The notes under the pieces were generated by a model, which saw only the letters and a list, made by a program, of their open reading frames with translations, made no database searches and was not told where the DNA came from. A stretch of 40,699 nt of DNA, from the NCBI GenBank assembly GCA_046765875.1, contig JBKPSJ010000248.1:1-40699 (forward strand), in the 5' to 3' direction. The stretch is from DASRHY01 sp046765875 (GTDB lineage Bacteria > Actinomycetota > Actinomycetes > Propionibacteriales > Kribbellaceae). The position numbers and the translations under genes were made by a program. Position 1 is the first letter of the stretch. Each line of letters starts with the position of its first letter. Below are positions 14,609-21,882 of this stretch, one piece after another.

Positions 14609-15861
14609 TGAGCGACCTGCTCACCTTGTTCCCGTCCGGCAGTACGCTCGATCCCGACGGCGTCCTGACCATCGGCGGCTGCCGCGCCGACGGGCTGGCC
14701 GAACAGTTCGGTACGCCGGTCCTGGTGGTCGCAGAGCAGGCCGTGCGAGCCCGCGCCAGGGAGTATGCCGACGGGCTGGCCGAACGCTGGCCGGACTCGC
14801 GGGTGGTGTTCGCCTCGAAGGCGTTCCCATGCACGGCGATCCAGCGGGTGATGGTCTCGGAGGGACTCGGGCTCGACGTCGCCGGTGGCGGTGAGATCCT
14901 GACTGCGCTCAAGGCGGGCGTCGACCCAGCGCTGATCGTGTTGCACGGCAACGCCAAGAGCGACGAGGAGATCACGCTGGCGATCGAGCACGGGATCGGG
15001 CTGGTGGTGGTCGACAACGCCGACGACGTGGACCGGCTGGAGACGCTCGGGACCGGTGTGCAGGACGTGCTGGTCCGGATCATCCCGGGCGTCACCGCGG
15101 ACACCCACGCACACGTGCTGACCGGCCACGAGGGATCGAAGTTCGGCCTGTCCCCCGCCGACGCGGCGCCGCTGATCCGCCGGATCGAACGCAGTCCGCG
15201 GCTCCGGATGCGTGGGCTGCACGTCCATATCGGCTCGCAGATCCTCGAGGTCCAGCCGTTCGCGGACTCGGTCGCGCCGATCGCCGCGCTGGGCGAGTTC
15301 CCCGTGTTCGACCTCGGTGGCGGACTGGGTGCGCGGTACACGTGGGCCGACGAACCACCTGCCGTCGGCGACTATCTCGACGCGCTGATCGGAGCGGCGC
15401 GCGAACATCTGCCGGCCGAGGCGCACCTGATCCTCGAGCCGGGCCGGAGCATGGTCGCCTCGGCCGCGACCACGATCTACCGCGTGACGACGGTCAAGCC
15501 CGGCGCGATCACCTTCGTCGCCGTCGACGGCGGGATGGGCGACAACATGGAGGTCGCCCTGTTCCACCAACGTTTCGAGGCGGGCGTCGTCGGCCGGTTC
15601 GACGGACCCGATCAGCAGACCGTCACCGTCGTCGGCCGGCATTGCGAGAGCGGTGACATCCTCATCGACGGCGTACCGCTGTCCGGCCCTGCCGTCGGCG
15701 ACCTTCTCGCGGTCCCGGCCACCGGCGCGTACTGCTACACGATGTCCAACAACTACAACGGCAACCGCCGCATCCCTGTCGTCTTCACCTCCGACGGCGA
15801 AGCCCGCCTGGTCGTCCGACGGGAAACCTGGGCTGACCTGATGTCCCGCGACGTGGTCTGA
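14608..15861 (+). CDS. Fold-type III PLP decarboxylase, LysA-like
   Basis: Alanine-racemase-fold decarboxylase of 417 aa resembling diaminopimelate decarboxylase. The PLP lysine is K71 in FASKAFP. Further motifs are HVHIGSQ, FDLGGGLG (PLP phosphate loop), EPGRSMVA, VDGGMGDN, and C346-E in GRHCESGD, the active-site loop reaching in from the partner subunit of the dimer. These match DapDC more than ornithine or arginine decarboxylase. However, its place behind an agmatinase, a permease and another decarboxylase, with a 1-nt overlap, argues for a specialised paralogue rather than the housekeeping lysine enzyme. Possible substrates include diaminopimelate, arginine, ornithine or a related diamino acid. 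The gene converges on the aldehyde dehydrogenase with a 31-bp gap. Confidence 0.85.
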   Translation: MSDLLTLFPSGSTLDPDGVLTIGGCRADGLAEQFGTPVLVVAEQAVRARAREYADGLAERWPDSRVVFASKAFPCTAIQRVMVSEGLGLDVAGGGEILTALKAGVDPALIVLHGNAKSDEEITLAIEHGIGLVVVDNADDVDRLETLGTGVQDVLVRIIPGVTADTHAHVLTGHEGSKFGLSPADAAPLIRRIERSPRLRMRGLHVHIGSQILEVQPFADSVAPIAALGEFPVFDLGGGLGARYTWADEPPAVGDYLDALIGAAREHLPAEAHLILEPGRSMVASAATTIYRVTTVKPGAITFVAVDGGMGDNMEVALFHQRFEAGVVGRFDGPDQQTVTVVGRHCESGDILIDGVPLSGPAVGDLLAVPATGAYCYTMSNNYNGNRRIPVVFTSDGEARLVVRRETWADLMSRDVV

Positions 15862-15892
15862 CTCTCCGTACTCGAAGCGCACTGTCGGGAGG

Positions 15893-17338
15893 TCAGCCTT
15901 CGAAGCCGTGGTGGAGCATCACGTGCTTGATGCGGGTGTAGTCCTCCATGCCGTACAGCGACAGGTCCTTGCCGTAGCCGGAGTGCTTGAAACCACCGTG
16001 CGGCATCTCGGCGATCAGCGGGATGTGGGTGTTGACCCAAACACAGCCGAAGTCGAGCCGGGCCGACATCCGGGCGGCGGTGTTGACGTTGCTGGTCCAC
16101 ACCGAGGAGGCCAGGCCGTACTCGGTGTCGTTGGCCAGCCGCAGCCCTTCCTGCTCGTCGGCGAACTTCTGCACTGTCAGCACCGGGCCGAAGACCTCGG
16201 TACGAATCAGCTCGTCGTCTTGGTGCAGGTCGGCGATGATCGTCGGCTCATAGAAGAAGCCGGCGCCGTCGATCTGGTGGCCGCCGGTCATGACGCGCGC
16301 GTGCTCCGGCGTCCGGTCGACCAGGCCGGAGATGTGCGAGAGCTGGTTCGGGTTGTTGATCGGCCCGTAGAGGATGTCCTCGTCGGTGGGGTCGTACCCG
16401 GTTCTGGTGTTGCGGGCGGCGTCGGTGAGCGCGCCGACGAAGTCGTCGTAGATGCCCTGCTGGACGATCACCCTGGTCGCCGCGGTGCAGTCCTGGCCGC
16501 CGTTGAACAGCCCGGCCACCGAGATGCCCTCGATCGCGGACTCGATGTCGACATCGTCGAAGACCACCACCGGCGCCTTGCCGCCGAGCTCCAGATGCGC
16601 GCGCTTGAGGTCGGCCGCCGCTGCGGTAGCCACTGCCATACCGGCGCGGGTCGAGCCGGTGATCGACACCAGCTGCGGTACCGGGTGCTTGGTCAGAGCG
16701 GCACCGGTGTCGCGGTCACCGCAGACCAGGTTGCAGACGCCGGGCGGGAAGATCTCCTGCATCTTCTCGACCATCCAGTACGACGAGGCCGGTGTGGTGT
16801 CGGACGGCTTGATCACGACCGTGTTCCCCGCGGCCAGCGCCGGCGCGAACTTCCAGACCGCCATCATCATCGGGTAGTTCCACGGCGCAACCTGTGCCAC
16901 CGGGCCGATCGGCTCGCGCCGGATCGACGAGGTGAAGCCGCGCATGTATTCCCCCGACGACCGGCCCTCCAGCACCCGCGCGGCGCCGGCGAAGAAGCGG
17001 ATCTGGTCGACCATCGGCGGGATCTCCTCCGACAGCGTCAGCCCGACCGGTTTGCCGGTGTTCTCGCTTTCGACAGCGACCAGTTCGTCGGCGTTCTGCT
17101 CGATCACATCCGCCAGCTTGAGCAGTGCCCGCTGCCGCTCCGACGGTGTCGACCAGCGCCACTGCTCGAAGGCTCGCCCGGCGGCCCGGAACGCCAGGTC
17201 GACGTCGTGCTCGTCGGAGTTCGGCGCGGAAGCGTACACCTCGCCGGTGGACGGGTTGACGATGTCCATCATGGCGCCCGACGCGGCCGCCTGGATCTCA
17301 CCGTCGATGATGTTGTGGAAGACCTTCTTGTCCGGCAT
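15893..17338 (-). CDS. Aldehyde dehydrogenase, gamma-aminobutyraldehyde type
   Basis: NAD(P)-dependent aldehyde dehydrogenase, 481 aa, full length. Catalytic residues are C284 in GGQDCTAAT and E250 in HLELGGKAP, with N154 in APWNYP and K177 in VIKPSD for transition-state and cofactor binding. The C-terminus (HSGYGKDLSLYGMEDYTRIKH) closely matches the PatD/YdcW aminobutyraldehyde dehydrogenase group, which oxidises 4-aminobutanal to GABA. The start is fixed by GGGAGGG about 6 nt upstream; a further in-frame start at 17365 lacks this. Transcription diverges from the copper amine oxidase, which would supply the aldehyde, so the two are a natural oxidase/dehydrogenase pair. Confidence 0.88.
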   Translation of the reverse strand: MPDKKVFHNIIDGEIQAAASGAMMDIVNPSTGEVYASAPNSDEHDVDLAFRAAGRAFEQWRWSTPSERQRALLKLADVIEQNADELVAVESENTGKPVGLTLSEEIPPMVDQIRFFAGAARVLEGRSSGEYMRGFTSSIRREPIGPVAQVAPWNYPMMMAVWKFAPALAAGNTVVIKPSDTTPASSYWMVEKMQEIFPPGVCNLVCGDRDTGAALTKHPVPQLVSITGSTRAGMAVATAAAADLKRAHLELGGKAPVVVFDDVDIESAIEGISVAGLFNGGQDCTAATRVIVQQGIYDDFVGALTDAARNTRTGYDPTDEDILYGPINNPNQLSHISGLVDRTPEHARVMTGGHQIDGAGFFYEPTIIADLHQDDELIRTEVFGPVLTVQKFADEQEGLRLANDTEYGLASSVWTSNVNTAARMSARLDFGCVWVNTHIPLIAEMPHGGFKHSGYGKDLSLYGMEDYTRIKHVMLHHGFEG

Positions 17339-17472
17339 GACAACCCTCCCGGCGCCCTGTTCCACATCAGGCTATGCCGCCCGATCGGCGCCGTCGACAG
17401 CCGTTCGGGCCGAGACTTATAGCGACACCTATAGTGCGAATCACCGCGGCCATCGCAGGGAGGGCAAGGCCA
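17339..17472. promoter_or_regulatory. Divergent dehydrogenase/amine oxidase promoter region
   Basis: An AT-rich core at 17416-17435 lies in GC-rich flanks. On the plus strand TATAGT (17430-17435) is a good -10 for the amine oxidase; on the minus strand TATAAG (17421 down to 17416) is a candidate -10 for the dehydrogenase. TATAG occurs twice, 12 bp apart (17418-17422 and 17430-17434), which could be an operator overlapping both. Shine-Dalgarno sequences GGGAGGG precede both start codons. No clear -35 on either side. Confidence 0.45.
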
Positions 17473-19422
17473 ATGGCACAGCATCCTCTCGAACCGCTCG
17501 ACGAGAACGAGTTCCGGCGGACCGTCGCGATCCTGCGGCGCGACGAGCGGCTGAGCCCCAGCTGGCGGTTCGCAGGCATCGAACTGCTCGAACCGGCCAA
17601 GGGCGACGTCCAGTCGTGGCGACCCGGTGACCGGTTGCCCCGGACATCGTTCGCGGTGCTGTGGAACCGGGCCGACAACCAGACCTGGGAGGGCGTGGTC
17701 GACCTGACCGGCGACCGGGTGGTGTCGTGGAAGCACGTGCCCGGTGTGACGCCGAACTTCACCGTCGACGAATACCACGAGGTCGACGACGCGATGCGTT
17801 CCCACCCGGCGGTGATCGCGGCACTGGCCGAGCGCGGCATCACCGACATGTCCCTCGTGATGATCGAGGTCTGGACGTACGGCAAGGCGTTGATGCCGGA
17901 GCAGTACCGCGACCGGCGGCTCGGCTGGTGCGACGTCTGGTATCGCGTGACGCCGGACGGCAACCCCTACGCCCACCCGGTGTCCGGGCTCAAGGTCGTC
18001 GTCGACATGAACACCCTCGAGCTACTCGAACTGGAGAACGACCACGACCACGGCCAGCCCGACGTCGACGCCGAGTACGTGCCCGGGCCCTGGACCGGCG
18101 AGCAGCGCACCGATCTCAAGCCGCTGCACATCACCCAACCCGACGGCGTCTCGTTCACTCTCGACGGCACCGAACTGCGCTGGCAGAAGTGGTCGATGCG
18201 GCTGGGTTTCAACCACCGCGAGGGGCCGGTGATCTACCAGGTCTCGTACGACGGCCGCGACATCGCGTACCGGATGTCGTTCGCCGAGATGGTGGTGCCG
18301 TATCGGGACTCGTCGTTCGACCACTACCGGCGTACGGCGTTCGACATCGGCGAGTGGGGTCTCGGCTTCATGACAACATCGCTCGAACTCGGATGCGACT
18401 GTCTCGGCGAGATCCGGTACGTCGACGCGGTGCTGCACGACACGCACGGCGAACCGTACGCGATCAAGAACGCGATCTGCTTGCACGAGGAGGACAACGC
18501 CGTCCTGTGGAAGCACGTCGACCACACCACAGGCGCCGAGGTGCGGCGGATGCGCCGGATGGTCGTGTCGTGCCATGTGACGGTGGCGAACTACGAGTAC
18601 CTCGTCTACTGGCGGTTCCACCAGGACGGCAACATCGAGTGCGAGGTCCGCGCCACCGGGCTGATGGTCACCACCCCGTACGCCGCGGACGCCCCGCCGC
18701 CGGCCACCGGCACCGTCGTCGACGACCGGACGTACGCGCCGTTCCACCAGCACTTCCTGGTCGCTCGCCTCGACCTGGACGTCGATGGTGAGGGCAACAC
18801 GGTGATCGAGGTGGACTCACACGCTCTGCCGGTCTCGGAGGACAACCCGTACGGACTGGCGGTGGTGACCGAGTCGACACCGGTCCGATCGGAGTCCGAG
18901 GCCGCCCGCGACTTCGACTGGAGTCGCCAGCGGTCCTGGAAGGTGGTCAACCCGAACAAGACGAACAAGGTCGGCACCAACCCGGCGTACAAGCTGGTCC
19001 CGAGCGCATCGATCCCGCCGCTGATGGATCCGGACACTCCGCAGTACCTGCGCGCGCCGGTGATCGGGCACACGGTCTGGGTGACCCGCCAGCACGACGA
19101 CGAGCGCTGGCCGTGCGGCGACTACCCGACCCAGTCGGAGTACGACGAGGGTATGACCCGGTGGATCGCCGACGACGAGCCATTGGAGAACACCGATGTG
19201 GTGCTCTGGTACGTATTCGGGATCCACCACATCACCCGGGTCGAGGACTGGCCGGTGATGCCGGCCGACACGATCTCGTTCTGGCTCAAGCCGTTCGGGT
19301 TCTTCGACCAGAACCCGTCGATCGACGTACCGCCCTCGATGACGGCCGAGGGCGAGTACTGCCATACCGGAGCCGGCGCGCACGAACGCGGCGAGCACGG
19401 GGACCACACGCACGAACGCTGA
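17473..19422 (+). CDS. Copper-containing primary amine oxidase (TPQ)
   Basis: Oxidatively deaminates a primary amine to an aldehyde, ammonia and hydrogen peroxide. 649 aa, typical for bacterial enzymes such as the Arthrobacter phenylethylamine oxidase. The topaquinone precursor is Y374 in VANYEYL, the catalytic base D291 in AFDIGEWGLG, and the copper ligands H425 and H427 in FHQHFLVARLD and probably H586 in FGIHHITRVEDWPVMP. N2/N3 domains precede the catalytic barrel domain. There is no export signal, so it is cytoplasmic. The ATG has GGGAGGG upstream. Its partner is probably the divergent aldehyde dehydrogenase. Substrate could be putrescine, agmatine, tyramine or phenethylamine; sequence alone does not decide. 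Confidence 0.92.
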   Translation: MAQHPLEPLDENEFRRTVAILRRDERLSPSWRFAGIELLEPAKGDVQSWRPGDRLPRTSFAVLWNRADNQTWEGVVDLTGDRVVSWKHVPGVTPNFTVDEYHEVDDAMRSHPAVIAALAERGITDMSLVMIEVWTYGKALMPEQYRDRRLGWCDVWYRVTPDGNPYAHPVSGLKVVVDMNTLELLELENDHDHGQPDVDAEYVPGPWTGEQRTDLKPLHITQPDGVSFTLDGTELRWQKWSMRLGFNHREGPVIYQVSYDGRDIAYRMSFAEMVVPYRDSSFDHYRRTAFDIGEWGLGFMTTSLELGCDCLGEIRYVDAVLHDTHGEPYAIKNAICLHEEDNAVLWKHVDHTTGAEVRRMRRMVVSCHVTVANYEYLVYWRFHQDGNIECEVRATGLMVTTPYAADAPPPATGTVVDDRTYAPFHQHFLVARLDLDVDGEGNTVIEVDSHALPVSEDNPYGLAVVTESTPVRSESEAARDFDWSRQRSWKVVNPNKTNKVGTNPAYKLVPSASIPPLMDPDTPQYLRAPVIGHTVWVTRQHDDERWPCGDYPTQSEYDEGMTRWIADDEPLENTDVVLWYVFGIHHITRVEDWPVMPADTISFWLKPFGFFDQNPSIDVPPSMTAEGEYCHTGAGAHERGEHGDHTHER

Positions 19423-19446
19423 CCCGCCGGCGCGGCGGGTCAGCGT
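19416..19446. terminator. Strong bidirectional hairpin at amine oxidase 3' end
   Basis: A perfect 13-bp stem (ACGCTGACCCGCC against GGCGGGTCAGCGT) closes a 5-nt GGCGC loop and includes the amine oxidase stop codon. No T-tract follows, but actinobacterial terminators often lack one. It lies between two converging genes and probably serves both. Confidence 0.65.
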
Positions 19447-19474
19447 CCATGTTCAGCATGGGGTTTCCCGGGTG

Positions 19475-19993
19475 TCAGGCCCGGAACGCTCCCCGGCGCC
19501 GCAGCACGACGAAGGCGGTCGCGGCGATCGCGGCGAAGAGCAGCACCGGCGGGTGCCCGCCGACCACCGCGCACAGCACGCCGCCGACGAGGGCCAGCGC
19601 GAGGATCGCGATCAGCGGGACGGGCAGGCCGAACGGGCCACGCGGGCCATGCCACTGCCCCCGCGCCCACGGCGGACCGCCGTATGGCGCGCCGGATCCG
19701 TAGCCGCCGGACCGTGGCCGCGGGCCTTGCCACTGACCTTCAGGACCCTGCTGGCTCTGCCGGCTCCAAGTCCCGGGGCCTTGCCAGCCTGAGTCGGCGT
19801 CGCGCGGCAGGTCACCGAACAGCGCGTCGAGGTCCTTGCGGGTCGTGGCCTGCAACGCCCTGTCGACGCGCTCGGAGTGCTCCTCCTGGCTGAGCCGGCC
19901 GGCCTCGAAGTGCTCGCCGAGCAGCCGGGCCGCTTCGTTGCGTTCGGTATCGCCGATCCTGATCTCGCCATATCCGTTGGTGTTGTCGCTCAT
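19475..19993 (-). CDS. DUF1707 membrane protein
   Basis: A 172-aa protein with an N-terminal DUF1707 domain (about 9-64; IRIGDTERNEAARLLGEHF and EEHSERVDRALQATTRKDLDALFGDLP are diagnostic). A glycine, proline and glutamine-rich linker (about 68-125) follows, then two hydrophobic segments at about 130-165 and a basic end (RRRGAFRA). DUF1707 is common in actinobacteria, usually at the N-terminus of small membrane proteins, with no settled function. The start is chosen at ATG 19993, where GGGAGA lies about 6 nt upstream and the domain begins. It appears monocistronic: 215 bp separate it from the upstream minus-strand operon. Confidence 0.8.
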   Translation of the reverse strand: MSDNTNGYGEIRIGDTERNEAARLLGEHFEAGRLSQEEHSERVDRALQATTRKDLDALFGDLPRDADSGWQGPGTWSRQSQQGPEGQWQGPRPRSGGYGSGAPYGGPPWARGQWHGPRGPFGLPVPLIAILALALVGGVLCAVVGGHPPVLLFAAIAATAFVVLRRRGAFRA

Positions 19994-20208
19994 TGGTGTC
20001 TCCCGTGTGTCGCGGACTACATCGAGCGTCCCTGTTCCGGGCCCGTCGTGCATCGGCTGCCAGGCGGCATTCGATGTACCGCGGCAGGCGTACGGGCCGA
20101 CCCCGACCGACCCCTGATCGGTACAACCTGCTGCCGCGGGGCGAAGATCCATGGCCGCCATCCTGAGGGCCGAACGCCTCTGATCGACCGAACCGTCGGA
20201 CCCGCCCC

Positions 20209-21852
20209 TCAACCCTCCTGAGGACGATCGGTGACGGGTGGGTCCGCGGTCAGCCGTTGTGTCACGACGGCCTCGGCGGCGGCCGCGCTCAGCGCGTTGC
20301 CGGATATCGCGGTCAGGAACTCGGTGCGGCCGAGGGCCAGGGTCTGCAGGGACTCGGTCGCGGTGATCGTCGCCGTGCGCGGTACGTCGCGGAGCAGCGC
20401 GATCTCGCCGAAGCAGTCGCCCCGCCCCAGCGACGGCCGGGCCCTTCCGTGCACAGTCACCGCTGCGGAGCCGGCCAGGACCAGGTGGAACTCGTCGCCG
20501 GTGTCACCCTCGCGCACCACCACCACGCCGGGCTGGTACGTGTACGGCCGGAGTTCGCCGGCGACCAGTTCGCTGACGGCGAGCGACAGGTGCGCGAACA
20601 TCGGCAGACCGCGAACCAGCTCGAGCTCCGGACCGGGCGACGGCATCGCCGCGTCGAGTCGGCGGAAGCGCATCAGATTGGCCAGCGCCAGGACGGCCAC
20701 CGCACCGCCGAGCGCTACGAGCGTGCCGCGTACCCCGATCGTTGCTATCAGCAACGGCGCGGCGAAGGAGCCGAGGGCTATGCCGGTCAGCGCCAGCAGC
20801 TCGGTCGCGGCCAGCACCCGTCCGACCAGCTTCGGGGGCGCGAGCCGAGCGATCATCGTGAAGGCGGCCGCGTCCTCGACGGCGTTGCCGATCCCGACCA
20901 GCACCAGGGCGAGATAGGCGACCACCGGATGCGGGGACACGGCGAGCGCGGCGAGCGGCAGCCCCCACAGCAGCAGCCCGACGACGAAGGTGCGGCCCAA
21001 TCGGGTGACGCTGACCACCGCCGCGGCGATGAAGCCGCCCACCAGGCCGCCGACCCCGATGGCCGCGGTGAGCCAGCCGACCGCCGCCCCTCCGAGGGCG
21101 AGAACGTCGACGGCCAGGACGGCGATCAGCACGGTAAGGGCGCCGCGGAGCAGTGTCTGCACGATCAGGAGCATCGCGATCCCCCCGGGCGGCGGCAGCC
21201 GGACGAACGCGATGATCCCCTCGGCGACCTCGCGCAGGACGTGCACCCGGTGGTGCCGCGCCGCCGTCGGATGCGGCGGCAGCGCGAGCCGTCGCAGCGC
21301 CAGGCTGGCCAGGACGAAGAACCCGGCCGACGTCGCGATGGCGGCTGGTGCTCCGGCCAGCGCAACCAGCACACCGGCCAGCGCCGGGCCGGCCAGCGTG
21401 CCCGCGTTCTCCGCCAACCCGGACGCGACATTCGACGCGGTCAGCTCGGCCGGCGTACGAACCAGCCACGGCAGGATCGCGGCCTGCAACGGCCGGTACG
21501 TGCCCTGGAAGGCGAAGCTCGCGGCAGCGAGCGTGACCACCGCGGCCGCCGGGCCGTCCAGCACCGCCACCAGTGCGGCCGACGCCATCAACCCCGCACG
21601 CAGCCCGACCAGGACGCGGAGCAGACGGTCCCGGCGTACCCGGTCCCCTACCGCGGCGAGGAAGAACCCGATGCCGATCGCCGCGGTCGTCCCGGCGACG
21701 GCGTACGCCGCGACGAGTGCCGCGCCTCCTTGGTCGTATGCGTAGACGATGAGCGCGACGGTGCCCGCCAGCTCGCCGACGACCACCAGCGCCCAGCCGA
21801 GCTCGATCCGGCGAACGTCGGGAACCTTCAGTACCTCGCGAACAGTTCCCAT
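20209..21852 (-). CDS. MFS transporter fused to a cyclic-nucleotide-binding domain
   Basis: Membrane protein of 547 aa. Residues about 10-400 are a major facilitator domain with about 12 membrane segments (loop motif GDRVRRDRLLR around 70-79). The C-terminal about 130 residues are a cNMP-binding domain. Its phosphate-binding cassette is intact: F481-G-E483-I-A-L-L then R492-T-A in FGEIALLRDVPRTATI, with the E and R that contact ribose and phosphate of cAMP or cGMP. Transport activity gated by a cyclic nucleotide is the obvious inference, and a class III cyclase is encoded 30 bp upstream in the same operon. GGGGAGG precedes the ATG. Transported substrate unknown. Confidence 0.85.
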   Translation of the reverse strand: MGTVREVLKVPDVRRIELGWALVVVGELAGTVALIVYAYDQGGAALVAAYAVAGTTAAIGIGFFLAAVGDRVRRDRLLRVLVGLRAGLMASAALVAVLDGPAAAVVTLAAASFAFQGTYRPLQAAILPWLVRTPAELTASNVASGLAENAGTLAGPALAGVLVALAGAPAAIATSAGFFVLASLALRRLALPPHPTAARHHRVHVLREVAEGIIAFVRLPPPGGIAMLLIVQTLLRGALTVLIAVLAVDVLALGGAAVGWLTAAIGVGGLVGGFIAAAVVSVTRLGRTFVVGLLLWGLPLAALAVSPHPVVAYLALVLVGIGNAVEDAAAFTMIARLAPPKLVGRVLAATELLALTGIALGSFAAPLLIATIGVRGTLVALGGAVAVLALANLMRFRRLDAAMPSPGPELELVRGLPMFAHLSLAVSELVAGELRPYTYQPGVVVVREGDTGDEFHLVLAGSAAVTVHGRARPSLGRGDCFGEIALLRDVPRTATITATESLQTLALGRTEFLTAISGNALSAAAAEAVVTQRLTADPPVTDRPQEG

Positions 21853-21882
21853 TCGTCACACCTCCCCGGCCGCCGGCGCCGG

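Noticed and set aside
15908..17422. Plus-strand open frame opposite the aldehyde dehydrogenase
   Set aside because: Antisense to a full-length dehydrogenase with intact active site; no domain or ribosome binding site.
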